44,232 nt of DNA, from contig JAEYRW010000156.1 in NCBI GenBank assembly GCA_023435435.1, forward strand, positions 1 through 44,232. Direction: 5' to 3'. The notes under the pieces are model-generated. The model had not been told where the DNA came from. It saw only the letters and a list, made by a program, of their open reading frames with translations, and searched no databases. The first letter of the stretch is position 1; each line of letters begins with the position of its first letter. Origin of the DNA: Bacillota bacterium. Its GTDB lineage: Bacteria; Bacillota; Clostridia; Christensenellales; Aristaeellaceae. A program made the translations under genes and the position numbers. This document shows positions 24,321 through 32,992 of the stretch, in pieces.

Positions 24321-25421
24321 ATGACCAACAGCGTCACAAATCGGCAGATGTTTTTCATTCTTATCATGACGCTCACCACCTATACGACGATAGACCTTCC
24401 AAACCTCGTTGCGAAGGTGGTAGGACGCAGCGGCTGGATGGTGATTCTCGCTGTGGCGCTCGTATTCGGCGGTGGGGCGGTGGTCATTACTAAGCTCAAT
24501 AACCGCTTCCCGGGCATGGTCATGTTTGACTACAGCAGCATGATTGTGGGCAAATTCGTCTCCCGTGCGCTTGCCGTGTACTATATCATTTACTTTACGC
24601 TCGTCGGCGTGTACCTCAAAGTCAAGCTGGTGGAGTTCCTTTCGGCGAATTTTCTGCCCAAGACGCCTCAGTTTATACTGCTGGCGTTCAGCGTGGCGCT
24701 GTTTGGCTATGTGGCTTTCAAGGGGATAACCAACGTCGCGCGGCTGTTCGAGCTGTTCGGCGTCACCTTTCTGTTCACGACGAGTATCATTTGCGCCGTG
24801 ATGCTGTTTCAGGGGATGACCTACAACATCCGCCCCTTCTTCCATCCGGGAGAGCTTCATTTGTTTCCCAAGGGTGCGCTGCAAATGCTCTTTCCCTTTG
24901 GCGGAATCGAGGTTCTCCTGATCATTCCATTTACGAAGCAAAATAAAAAGGCGCCGCGCGCCGCTTTTCTGACCATGCTCTTCATCGGATTTTTTTACGT
25001 GCTCGTGGTGGAGGGCACGATCAGCATTTTGGGCATCAACAACACCATTCTTTACAACGATTCCTTCATCGAAGCGATTAAGGTCGTCTACGTACCGATC
25101 ATCGAGCGCACCGACATCTTCTATCTCACCGTCGGACTTACGAGCCTGTTTGCCGGCATGATCATCGTGTTTCTGAGCGTGCTCGAGTTTTCCTGCCGTC
25201 TCGTTCCCCGCGTCAAGCGCACAGTGGTCACGCCGGTCATTGCGGCCGTTCTCTACACGCTTTGCCTTCCCGCGCTCAGCATCCGGAATATCACCGTCAA
25301 GCTTGACGCATACGCTCCTTATTTTGTGGCGGTGTCGGCCATTTTGATTCCCTGTTTCCTCATGGTGATCGCCCTGGTGCGCAAAAAGCGCGGCGCGCCC
25401 GAAACGGAGGACGCGGCATGA
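24321..25421 (+). CDS. Spore germination receptor permease subunit (GerAB/GerKB family)
   Basis: A 366-residue, ten-helix APC-type permease with T-N-R-Q-M-F-F-I-L, L-P-N-L-V-A-K-V-V-G-R-S-G-W, L-F-P-F-G-G-I-E-V-L and the late S-C-R-L-V-P-R. This is the B subunit of germinant receptors in the inner spore membrane, thought to bind the germinant. First gene of a B-C-A operon, overlapping the C gene by four bases (ATGA). A CACAATA element near 24280 resembles a sigma-G -10, but the upstream box is poor. Confidence 0.93.
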   Translation: MTNSVTNRQMFFILIMTLTTYTTIDLPNLVAKVVGRSGWMVILAVALVFGGGAVVITKLNNRFPGMVMFDYSSMIVGKFVSRALAVYYIIYFTLVGVYLKVKLVEFLSANFLPKTPQFILLAFSVALFGYVAFKGITNVARLFELFGVTFLFTTSIICAVMLFQGMTYNIRPFFHPGELHLFPKGALQMLFPFGGIEVLLIIPFTKQNKKAPRAAFLTMLFIGFFYVLVVEGTISILGINNTILYNDSFIEAIKVVYVPIIERTDIFYLTVGLTSLFAGMIIVFLSVLEFSCRLVPRVKRTVVTPVIAAVLYTLCLPALSIRNITVKLDAYAPYFVAVSAILIPCFLMVIALVRKKRGAPETEDAA

Positions 25422-26560
25422 ACCGGCTGATCAAACTGTGCGCGCTTCTTCTTCTCATGGGGCTCGCGGGTGCGACCACCGTCGTCGGGGATTCGCGCGA
25501 CATCAATGACAAGCTCATCGCGACGACAATCGCCGTCGATTTACGGGATGGCGAGTTCTGGTTTTATGTGGAGTTCGCGAATATCGAGGCGGGAAAGGGG
25601 TCGACTGCCGGCGCGGGCGGCGTCGCCGGCCAATATTATGTCGTCAAGAGCCACGGAAAGACGTTCGTCGAGGCGCGCTCGGACCTCAACCGCCAGCTCG
25701 ACAAGCCGCTCTATATGGGCGGCGTCCGGACGCTTCTGCTCACGCAGCGGTTCGCCGAGGATGATCTGGTTCACTACCTGAACAGACTGCGCGCGGACGA
25801 GACGTACCGAAAAAAGGTCATCACGCTGACGACCACGGACGAACTCGACGTGCTTTTCAAGACGTTCAACGACAAAAACCAGTCCGTCGGCTATTCGGCG
25901 GAGAACACAATCAAGACCCTTGACGCGCAGGGAAGCTGCTTCCTCCGAACGACCTCGCGGCTGCTGGAAAACCTTTCCGACGCTTACACGGGCATCCTCA
26001 TTCCCGCAGTTGGATTGCAGGGACAGGAGACGGCGCTCACCGGATATACGGTTGTCGAAGGGACGCGCGCGGTGGGCTTTATTCCCATCGACGAATGCGC
26101 CGGGGTCAACCTTCTCAAGGCCGATAAGGCGAAGACATTTTACGTCATGCCGTATCGGGATATGGAGCTCACGGTGGAGACCTGTCTGCGGAGCCGAAAG
26201 CTCGCAGCCACGTATTCGGACGGTCGCGCGCACTTCACATTTTCTCTGCGCGTGGACGCGGCCGTCGAATACGGCGACACAAAGACACCTTACGACCTGA
26301 TGGAGACGGATCGCGCGGCGCTTATACAAACGGTGGAGGGGCTTATTATCGGCGACGTTCAGACTGCGTTTTATCAGGCGCAGGACGTATACCGGACGGA
26401 CTATCTGCAATGCGACGATGCGTTTCGCGTCAAGTATCCGGCGCTCTTTGATTCGCTCGATTGGGCAGAGATGTTTGCACAGGCGGAATTTCAGGTGGAC
26501 GTTAGCGTCGATTTGACGATCAACCACATGCTCGATTACAGCGACGACGTCGCGCGGTGA
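25418..26560 (+). CDS. Spore germination receptor C subunit (Ger(x)C family), lipobox missing
   Basis: A 380-residue GerAC-like protein with an N-terminal hydrophobic leader, then D-S-R-D-I-N-D-K-L-I-A-T-T-I-A-V-D, matching the usual W-D-x-R-E-I-x-D segment. Mid-protein features include Y-V-V-K-S-H-G-K-T-F-x-E-A and the C-terminal all-beta/helix domain. Canonical members are lipoproteins with Cys just before W-D; here the position reads G-A-T-T-V-V-G-D with no Cys, so lipid attachment is not expected. It lies between the B and A genes. Confidence 0.9.
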   Translation: MNRLIKLCALLLLMGLAGATTVVGDSRDINDKLIATTIAVDLRDGEFWFYVEFANIEAGKGSTAGAGGVAGQYYVVKSHGKTFVEARSDLNRQLDKPLYMGGVRTLLLTQRFAEDDLVHYLNRLRADETYRKKVITLTTTDELDVLFKTFNDKNQSVGYSAENTIKTLDAQGSCFLRTTSRLLENLSDAYTGILIPAVGLQGQETALTGYTVVEGTRAVGFIPIDECAGVNLLKADKAKTFYVMPYRDMELTVETCLRSRKLAATYSDGRAHFTFSLRVDAAVEYGDTKTPYDLMETDRAALIQTVEGLIIGDVQTAFYQAQDVYRTDYLQCDDAFRVKYPALFDSLDWAEMFAQAEFQVDVSVDLTINHMLDYSDDVAR

Positions 26561-26573
26561 AGGGGGAAAACGG

Positions 26574-28040
26574 ATGCGCAAAAAGGCGTTTGAGGAACTG
26601 GTTTCCTCGATTAAGGACAATGATCTCGACATCGCGGAGCGGTCGATTCCCTTCAAGGGCGGCGTCGTCAAGCTGTTTTATATCTGCCAGCTCACCGACC
26701 GTCCCGCGCTGACGGAAAACGTCGTTAAACCACTCGTGGTCTACTGCGCGTATGCGAAAGAGAAGTTGTCCGCGCGGATGACCGTCGACGGGGTCATCTA
26801 CGCCGACGCCTGCAAAATCGAATCGGACACCGACAAGATCCTCGAATTCATCCTCAGCGGCATGACGGTCATGCTGTTTTCCACCGACGAGGAGTATGCG
26901 GTTCTCAACCTCAAGAACGTGGCAAAGCGCGCCATCGACACGCCGCGGCTCACCTATACCATCCGCGGGCCGCAGGACAGCTTCACGGAGAGCCTTGAGA
27001 CGAACCTTTCCCTCGTGCGCTACCGGGTCAAGGATCCGAACCTGTGCATCAAGCATTACGAAGTGGGGACGCGTACGAAGACGAACGTGGCGCTGCTCTT
27101 CATTCGGGATATTGCCAACGACGTCGCCGTCAAGGAAATTGAAAAGCGCATTCAAGGCATCGATGTGGACGGCATCGGCGAATCCGGTGAGCTTCAATCC
27201 CTCCTGCTCAATAATGCGAAGCCGATGTTCCCGCTCATGGGGCTCATTGAACGTTCTGACATGGCATTCCACTCGCTCCTGGAAGGAAAGGTGCTTGTCA
27301 TGGTGGACGGCAGCGGCATTGCGATCTACGCGCCCAAGGTATTCGCCGAATTTTTCTATTCCTGCGACGACCGGTACGATAACAAGTATCTCGGCGCGTT
27401 CAACCGGATTTTGCGTTACGCAGCCATCGCCATCGGGCTCACGGCTTCCAGCATCTATGTGGCCATCACTTCGTTTCACACGGAGGTTTTGCCCAGTGAT
27501 TATGTGATTTCGCTTGCCCAAATGCGCGTGAACGTTCCGTTCAGCGCGCTTGTGGGGGCGATCATCCTTGAGTTTATCATGGAGCTTTTACGCGAGGCGC
27601 TTCTGCGCGTCCCCAAGCAGATTGGTCCCGCCATCGGCATCGTGGGCGCCATCGTCATCGGCCAGGCGGCCATCGCCGCCGGGTTTTTCAGCGCGGTTTT
27701 GCTCACCATCGCGGCCGTGTCCCTGCTGGCGTCGTTTGCCATTCCGGATTATTCCCTCGTCAGTCCGTTCCGAATCTACAAGTTCATGCTCATTCTGTTC
27801 ACGGGTTCGCTTGGCTTTTTCGGGTTTACGCTCCTTTTGACGGCGATCATTGCAAGCCTCGTGTCCCTCAACTCGTTTGGCGTTCCGTTTCTGACGCCGC
27901 TCGCGCCGTTCAGAGGGCGGGACTTTGCCGGATTGTTTATCAACCGCTCCGACACGGATTCGCTTCGCCCCACCTACCTCAACCTCAAGGACAAGAAGCG
28001 CATGAAGCACCGCCCCGGAAAGCAGGACGACGCGCCTTGA
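26574..28040 (+). CDS. Spore germination receptor A subunit (GerAA family)
   Basis: A 488-residue protein. The cytoplasmic N-terminal domain (about 1-280) includes I-K-H-Y-E-V-G-T-R-T-K-T-N-V-A and L-M-G-L-I-E-R-S-D. The membrane part has the hallmark E-L-L-R-E-A-L-L-R-V-P-K-Q-I-G and G-A-I-V-I-G-Q-A-A-I-A-A-G, then A-I-P-D-Y-S-L-V-S-P. It forms the oligomeric channel part of the receptor. It ends at the -35 box of the next promoter. Confidence 0.95.
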   Translation: MRKKAFEELVSSIKDNDLDIAERSIPFKGGVVKLFYICQLTDRPALTENVVKPLVVYCAYAKEKLSARMTVDGVIYADACKIESDTDKILEFILSGMTVMLFSTDEEYAVLNLKNVAKRAIDTPRLTYTIRGPQDSFTESLETNLSLVRYRVKDPNLCIKHYEVGTRTKTNVALLFIRDIANDVAVKEIEKRIQGIDVDGIGESGELQSLLLNNAKPMFPLMGLIERSDMAFHSLLEGKVLVMVDGSGIAIYAPKVFAEFFYSCDDRYDNKYLGAFNRILRYAAIAIGLTASSIYVAITSFHTEVLPSDYVISLAQMRVNVPFSALVGAIILEFIMELLREALLRVPKQIGPAIGIVGAIVIGQAAIAAGFFSAVLLTIAAVSLLASFAIPDYSLVSPFRIYKFMLILFTGSLGFFGFTLLLTAIIASLVSLNSFGVPFLTPLAPFRGRDFAGLFINRSDTDSLRPTYLNLKDKKRMKHRPGKQDDAP

Positions 28041-28067
28041 CGGACGATGGGATTATTTGTTATAGTG
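28038..28067 (+). promoter_or_regulatory. Promoter of the beta-propeller gene, overlapping the gerA stop
   Basis: TTGACG, 18 bases, TATAGT (with TGT just before it). The -35 shares the TGA stop of the preceding germination gene. Confidence 0.6.
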
Positions 28068-28095
28068 GCCGTATCTGATGCCGAGGGGGGTTTTC

Positions 28096-29868
28096 ATGAA
28101 AAAGATACGGTATGTCGGACGCGAGGCGGCGGACACGCGCTTTCACGACGGCGCGCTCCGGCCCGTGGCGGGCGCGCGGCACATTCAGGTGCTGCGTGCC
28201 AACCGCGAATGTCCGGAACTGGCCGAAGGAACGGGCTGGACGTACAACCACGCGCCCATGCTGTGTTACTGGAGCGGGTTTTTTTATCTCTTATACCTTT
28301 CAAGCCCGGTGCACGAGCACGGCGGCATGGCCCGGGTGCTCCTGACCCGTTCACCCGACGGGTACGCGTGGGAGAAGCCGCGCCTCCTGTTTGAGGACAT
28401 CGCCGTGCCGCCCGGCGTGTACCGCGGTGGGCGGGCGGAGGAGCTGCTTCCCGGCGCGCGCACGGTGGCACACCACCGCATGGGCTTTTACGCGGCGGAA
28501 AACGGCGTTCTTCTGGCCATGACGCATCTGGGGGTCACGCCCGACGTCCACGTCATGCCCAATTCGGGATACGGCATGGGCCGCGTGGCGCGCCGCATCT
28601 TCCCGGACGGGACGCTGGGGCCGGTCTGCGTGCTGCGCATAAACGCGCAGGCGGGCTGGAAGCCGATCCATTTCCCGTATCCCCTCTGGGAGGACGCGGA
28701 GGACGAGGCCCTGCGGGAAGCGTGCGCCCGGCTTCTGGGTGACCCGCTGGCGACGGGCGCGTGGTGGGAGGAGGAGCGGCTCGACGAGGCGTTTTTCCCG
28801 CTCAAGGGCATCCGCGCGCCCAGTTTCTGCCCGCTGGAAGACGGAACGGTGGCGGTCATCGGCAAGGACGGGCTCTTTGCCATGGGCGAAGACGGCGGGC
28901 GCACGTGGACTGTGCCCGAGAAGGCGGCGGGAATCTTCACCTCCGGCGGCAAATGCTGGATGCAGCGCAAACCGTCCGGCGGGTACGTGATCTTGTACAA
29001 TCCCTCGCCCGACGGGCAGCACCGCTGGCCTTTGGCCGCAGTCACCTCGGAGGACGGCCGCGCCTTCGACCATATGCTGGCCGCGGGCGCCGAGGTGCCC
29101 CCCATGCGTTACGGCGGACTCCTCAAAAACCACGGTCTCAATTACATACGCGGCATCATGCCTGGAAACGGCGCGCCTCCGGACGGCGGAATCTGGGCGG
29201 CCTACTCCATGAACAAGGAAGACATCTGGGTTGTGCGCCTCCCCGCCGAGCTCACCGGCGCGGAGACGGAGGCCGTCGACGACGACTTTTCCGCGGAAGC
29301 GGAAGCCTTTCCCGGGAAATGGCATGTTTACAGCCCTCTTTGGGCGTCGGTGCGCATCGAATCCGGATGCCTGGTTTTGCGGGACGGCGATCCCTGCGAT
29401 TGCGCCAAGGCCGTGCGCGCGTTTCCCCGGGCAGAAAGGTGCGACGTGGCCGTCCGGGTCTCCTCCGACGGCGCGCGGAGGGGCGCTTTGCACATGGAGT
29501 TGGAGGATGAAAAAGGAATGCCCGCCGCGCGGGTCATTCTGGACGGCGACGGACGGATCCGGGTCAGGGCGGGGAATGGGGAGCATCTCCTCGGTCGGCG
29601 CGCCGCAGGGGAGGCCGCCGAGATTCGGATGGAAGCGGACTGCGCGGCGCAAAGCGTGCGCATCTCCCTCGACGGACAGGCGCGGCAGATTTATCCGCTC
29701 ATGTGTCCGACTCTTTGCGTGGAACGGCTGACCCTTCGCACCGGGGAGGCGCGGCGCGCCCCGTCGCCCGAGGACAACCTGCGCGGACAGTGCTCGCCGG
29801 ACATCTCCGGCGGTTGGGAGCGGCTTCCGGAAGCGGTCTTTCGGGTGCGCGCGGTGCGGATTCAGTGA
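28096..29868 (+). CDS. Sialidase-like beta-propeller protein, possibly a glycoside hydrolase
   Basis: A 590-residue cytoplasmic-looking protein with no signal peptide. The N-terminal ~390 residues look like a sialidase/BNR-type propeller: repeated S-P-D-G-x-x-W, E-D-G-G-R-T-W (Asp box), S-E-D-G-R-A-F. The C-terminal ~190 residues resemble a concanavalin-like beta-sandwich (F-P-G-K-W-H-V-Y, A-A-R-V-I-L-D-G-D-G-R-I-R-V). Such proteins act on sialosides, arabinosides or other glycans, or only bind them. Catalytic residues cannot be assigned by eye. Start chosen at MKKIRYVG after GGGGGG. Confidence 0.75.
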   Translation: MKKIRYVGREAADTRFHDGALRPVAGARHIQVLRANRECPELAEGTGWTYNHAPMLCYWSGFFYLLYLSSPVHEHGGMARVLLTRSPDGYAWEKPRLLFEDIAVPPGVYRGGRAEELLPGARTVAHHRMGFYAAENGVLLAMTHLGVTPDVHVMPNSGYGMGRVARRIFPDGTLGPVCVLRINAQAGWKPIHFPYPLWEDAEDEALREACARLLGDPLATGAWWEEERLDEAFFPLKGIRAPSFCPLEDGTVAVIGKDGLFAMGEDGGRTWTVPEKAAGIFTSGGKCWMQRKPSGGYVILYNPSPDGQHRWPLAAVTSEDGRAFDHMLAAGAEVPPMRYGGLLKNHGLNYIRGIMPGNGAPPDGGIWAAYSMNKEDIWVVRLPAELTGAETEAVDDDFSAEAEAFPGKWHVYSPLWASVRIESGCLVLRDGDPCDCAKAVRAFPRAERCDVAVRVSSDGARRGALHMELEDEKGMPAARVILDGDGRIRVRAGNGEHLLGRRAAGEAAEIRMEADCAAQSVRISLDGQARQIYPLMCPTLCVERLTLRTGEARRAPSPEDNLRGQCSPDISGGWERLPEAVFRVRAVRIQ

Positions 29869-29884
29869 TTCGGGTCATATGAAA

Positions 29885-29920
29885 GACGGGATGCCCGCAT
29901 TCAGGCGCGGACGTCCCGTC
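29885..29920. terminator. Hairpin between convergent genes
   Basis: GACGGGA pairs with TCCCGTC, with further partial pairing inside (GCCCGC/GCGCGG). Only short T stretches follow on either strand. It lies between the ends of the propeller gene (+) and the UroD-family gene (-), so it may act as a weak bidirectional terminator. Confidence 0.45.
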
Positions 29921-29938
29921 GTCTTCTGCCAAAAAGGT

Positions 29939-30141
29939 ATTAAGGCAACAACACCCAAATCCTACGCGTGCGTGCGGCGGTATTTCCGCCATCTCGCGCC
30001 CGCAGAATTCTTGCCGCAGGCGGAAAGTCCGCCCCTGGCCGCTGCGCCGTCGAATTCTGGATGCACAATCCGCGGGGGCGGCACTGCCGCCGAAAATTCA
30101 TCTCGCCGGCACGCGCAACCTCTGTGCGGCGTTGCCTTAAT
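29939..30141. repeat. 203-bp non-coding element with 11-bp terminal inverted repeats
   Basis: Starts ATTAAGGCAAC and ends GTTGCCTTAAT, a perfect 11-bp inverted repeat. Inside, further segments are related across the two halves (ACGCGTGC versus its near complement, CAGAATTC versus GAATTCTG), plus small hairpins such as GCGG-x-CCGC. No open frame is credible. The right end abuts the stop codon of the UroD-family gene (two bases away). It looks like a MITE or REP-like element, or a structured RNA; no transposase is nearby. Confidence 0.6.
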
Positions 30142-30143
30142 CT

Positions 30144-31364
30144 TTACGGCGTCTGGCCGCGACGGGAGTCCAGCGCCGCATCGTAAATGGCGACGATGTT
30201 CTCCGGCGGGACGCCCGGCTGAATGTTGTGCACCTGAGTGAACACAAACCCGCCGCCCGGCGCGAAGATTTCAATGAGCGCGCGCGATGCCCGGCGCACC
30301 TCGTCCGCGGTGCCGTGGGTCACCGTCTCGGACGTGTTTGCCCCGCCCCCCCAGAAGCTCAGGCTCTTGCCAAACTCCTTCTTCAAATGGGCGGGATTCA
30401 TGTTCTTCGCCGAAAGCTGCACGGGGTTCAAGACCTGCACCCCCGCGTCGATGAGGTCGGGGATCAGCGGCTCGATGGACCCGCAGCTGTGCAAAAATAC
30501 CCTGACATCCGGGTAATGATCCTGCACGTACCGGTATTGCCTGCTGTGGTAGGGAAAGATCATTTCGCGGTATGTCTTGGGGGAAACCTGCGGGGCCTGC
30601 TGGGTGCCCAGATCGTCGCCGAACTGGAGAACCTGAATGTATTTTCCGACGCGGGGAAGCAGCTTCTCGAGATTGCGCATGTAGTTGTCGCACAGCCGGT
30701 TGAAGTAGTAGTGCATCAGGTCCGGTTCGAGAAGGAGATTCGCATAGAAATCCTCGTAGCCGAAATCCATCTGCCCCGCTTCGAAGATGTTGCCGCCAAA
30801 GGGGAGCAAAATCGCCTTGTCGGTTTCCTCGTAGAGGGCCTTGACCTCCCGCTCCAGAAAATCGAGATCCTCGTCCGAATAGCCGGAAATGGGGACCCTG
30901 TCAATGTCATCCTCGGTCTCGCAACCCTTGTATGGATGGGCGACTTGATCAAAGTACAGGCTGGCGGCGGGCTTCTTCGCCCACTTGATGCCTTTTAAAT
31001 AGATGTAGGCGCTGCCGTCCTGTTCGACCACGGGATTGTACCCGACGGGCGCCATCACGGGCGTCCCGTCCGGAAGACGGATGGGCTTCCAGCCCTCGTC
31101 GATGGAGATGCCGAACGCGGGGCAGCGCTGGTGCGCCTGTACCACGTCCGCGCCGAAGCGTTCCAGCACCGCCGCCTGAGGCTCCGCCAGCTGCTGAAAC
31201 AGGTCGTAAAGCCGCGCGGGCTCCAAATTCATCCCCAAATGCTGAACCAGCTTGTGATAGGCGATTGCGTGAATGCCGGTCGACCGCATCGCGCCGAAAT
31301 CGATGGCCAGCTCATCGGGCTCCCGATGGTTCAGCGTTTCAATGATCCGTTCCCTGGGCGTCAT
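30144..31364 (-). CDS. Uroporphyrinogen decarboxylase-family protein (methyltransferase-like branch)
   Basis: A 406-residue URO-D-fold protein. N-terminal M-T-P-R-E-R-I-I-E-T-L-N-H-R-E-P-D is typical of the catabolic branch (MtaA/CmuA-type corrinoid methyltransferases and relatives) rather than of haem-pathway HemE. A putative zinc-ligand motif is F-L-H-S-C-G-S-I, followed by V-Q-V-L-N-P-V-Q and late H-N-I-Q-P-G-V-P-P-E-N. No corrinoid protein gene is adjacent, so the substrate is unknown. CGGAGGAAAC gives the ribosome site. Confidence 0.88.
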   Translation of the reverse strand: MTPRERIIETLNHREPDELAIDFGAMRSTGIHAIAYHKLVQHLGMNLEPARLYDLFQQLAEPQAAVLERFGADVVQAHQRCPAFGISIDEGWKPIRLPDGTPVMAPVGYNPVVEQDGSAYIYLKGIKWAKKPAASLYFDQVAHPYKGCETEDDIDRVPISGYSDEDLDFLEREVKALYEETDKAILLPFGGNIFEAGQMDFGYEDFYANLLLEPDLMHYYFNRLCDNYMRNLEKLLPRVGKYIQVLQFGDDLGTQQAPQVSPKTYREMIFPYHSRQYRYVQDHYPDVRVFLHSCGSIEPLIPDLIDAGVQVLNPVQLSAKNMNPAHLKKEFGKSLSFWGGGANTSETVTHGTADEVRRASRALIEIFAPGGGFVFTQVHNIQPGVPPENIVAIYDAALDSRRGQTP

Positions 31365-31406
31365 ATCGTTTCCTCCGACCCTTGTATGGATGTCGCCGAT
31401 ACGAAA

Positions 31407-31435
31407 AAGGTATCACAGATGCTTCCGCGTGTCAA
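31407..31435 (-). promoter_or_regulatory. Promoter of the UroD-family gene
   Basis: On the minus strand, TTGACA, 17 bases, TACCTT, about 43 bases before the start codon. Confidence 0.6.
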
Positions 31436-31464
31436 TCGCGCGCGGGAATTCCCCAACGTCCCGG

Positions 31465-31815
31465 TCAGTCCCGATCCGCGAATACCTGCCGCAATTCGAT
31501 CTGGCCTTCGCCGTGTCCGATGGGGTCGGGCGCTTTGACGGCCCAGGCCACCGCCGCCTCCTTCGACTTCACGTCGATCAGGAAAAAACCGGCCACCGGG
31601 TCGTCCGAGCCGAACGGGCCTTCGGTCACCACGGGCGTCCCACCCGGCTTCGGGTACGAGACGCGAATTCCTTCCGAATCGGGATGCAGGCCCTTCGCCA
31701 TCACACGCACGCCCGCCGCCGCCAGTTCCTCGTTGTACTTGCCCATGGCCTCCTCCAGCGATGCGTCCGGCTGGTTCCCAACCTTCGATCCCTTGACAAG
31801 CATCATAAACAGCAT
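31465..31815 (-). CDS. YCII-related domain protein
   Basis: A 116-residue alpha/beta-barrel protein of the YciI-like group, here of the DGPF type: M-L-F-M-M-L-V-K-G, M-G-K-Y-N-E-E-L, A-K-G-L-H-P-D-S-E-G, T-E-G-P-F-G-S-D-D-P-V-A-G-F-F and V-K-S-K-E-A-A-V-A-W. In some bacteria these sit beside ECF sigma factors; none is seen here. Function unproven. AAAGGAGGA precedes the ATG at 31815. Confidence 0.85.
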   Translation of the reverse strand: MLFMMLVKGSKVGNQPDASLEEAMGKYNEELAAAGVRVMAKGLHPDSEGIRVSYPKPGGTPVVTEGPFGSDDPVAGFFLIDVKSKEAAVAWAVKAPDPIGHGEGQIELRQVFADRD

Positions 31816-31910
31816 GCAGCGTCCTCCTTTTTTGTAACCCTTAATCGACAACCTTCCGCCTGTTGCCATAATCATAAACCGGCTGCCACCCGTTCAAACC
31901 TCAATGGCAT

Positions 31911-32716
31911 GCGGACGGCTTTGCTGTTGCCGATCGGTCACAGTCGGCGGAACCGGCTACGGGACCAACCGTCGAGCCGGCCGCTGCGCCCACGGCGGAG
32001 CCTTCCGAAGAACCCGCGTTGGAACCTGATGTTGTACCGGAACCTTCGCCGATGCCCGCCGAGGCGCTTTTGATGTCCCTGGAGGACGAGGCTGCGTTCC
32101 TTTGCGAAGTGGCAACGGCGAGGCGACGATTGCCGGATGCATTGATACGGAAAGGCCATCGCAGTGCCCGCTCAACTTGGGGGGGTTGTCCCGTCGCCGC
32201 CATCGACGACTGGGCCTTCTCCAGCTTGCCGATACGGTCTGTCACCCGCCCCGACTCGGTGATAAGCATGGGAGCGCCGCATTCCTCTATTGCAGTTCGC
32301 TTAAGAGCGTCCGGGTCGGCGGCATCGCGTCCATTACATGGCCGTCCGGGCTCACCTCCATTGGTGAGAACGCGTTCTCGGGCTGTCCGATCGCCGAGGC
32401 CCACCGCTTCGCGCATTATGCGGGAATCCCGTACATCCTCACCGATGCGAAATCGGACTATAAGCACATCGCCGATAAAAAGAAGGCCATTCTGCTTGCC
32501 TACACCGGCAAGGCCGCGATGGTGAGCATTCCCTCCAAGCTTGGCGGCTATTCCGTGACGCTGATCTGGAAATCGTCCAATCCGAAGATCGCCAAAGGGA
32601 AGGACGGAACGATCACTGCCCTCAAGAACGGCACCGTCATCATTACCGCCACAGCCAACGACGGCAGCGGCAAAAAGGCCGTGTGTACAATCAGGATTTT
32701 TCGGTCGGGCAACTGA
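31911..32716 (+). pseudogene. Decayed secreted LRR/BIG2 surface-protein gene
   Basis: Coherent surface-protein sequence is spread over two frames. A Pro/Glu/Thr linker (T-V-E-P-A-A-A-P-T-A-E-P) and M-S-L-E-D-E-A-A-F run in one frame to about 32110; G-E-A-T-I-A-G-C-I continues in a second. V-A-A-I-D-D-W-A-F-S-S-L-P-I-R-S-V-T returns to the first at about 32190. From about 32275, F-L-Y-C-S-S-L-K-S-V-R-V and I-G-E-N-A-F-S-G-C-P (BspA-type leucine-rich repeats) and a final BIG2-like S-S-N-P-K-I-A-K-G-K-D-G-T-I domain run in the second frame to the stop. At least three frame shifts and no signal peptide remain. Confidence 0.82.
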
Positions 32717-32915
32717 ACGACGCCTGCCCGGAGGGGGGCCACTTGCGGGGGCGCGGCGGATTTCGGATGAGAATTCCGAATTTCCCCGCGCAGCATGTTT
32801 CGCGGAGGCGTTGCCAGCCCGGCGCATGGGGGGACCCGTTTCCGCGCCGCAATTGCCGCGCGTGTCCTGACCGTCGCCAAGTTGCATTCGCTGCCCGGGT
32901 ACATTTCTACCGTAC
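32717..32915 (+). other. Intergenic stretch, no gene seen
   Basis: About 200 GC-rich bases between the pseudogene and the promoter of the giant BIG2 gene. Short inverted pieces (TTCGGATGAGAATTCCGAA) occur, but there is no T-run terminator, open frame or known RNA. Confidence 0.4.
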
Positions 32916-32944
32916 TTTATCTTTCCAACTTAATATGGTAGAAT
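32916..32944 (+). promoter_or_regulatory. Promoter of the giant BIG2 gene
   Basis: TTTATC, 17 bases, TAGAAT, in an A/T-rich patch about 50 bases before the start. Confidence 0.5.
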
Positions 32945-32992
32945 ATAACATGACAGCATTTGCCAAATGAGCAAAAGGGGGATGTCGATGCG

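Noticed and set aside
22398..24941. Minus-strand open frame of 847 codons over lrgB, the peptidase and gerB
   Set aside because: It overlaps three well-supported genes and has no recognisable domain; GC-rich third positions leave such shadows.
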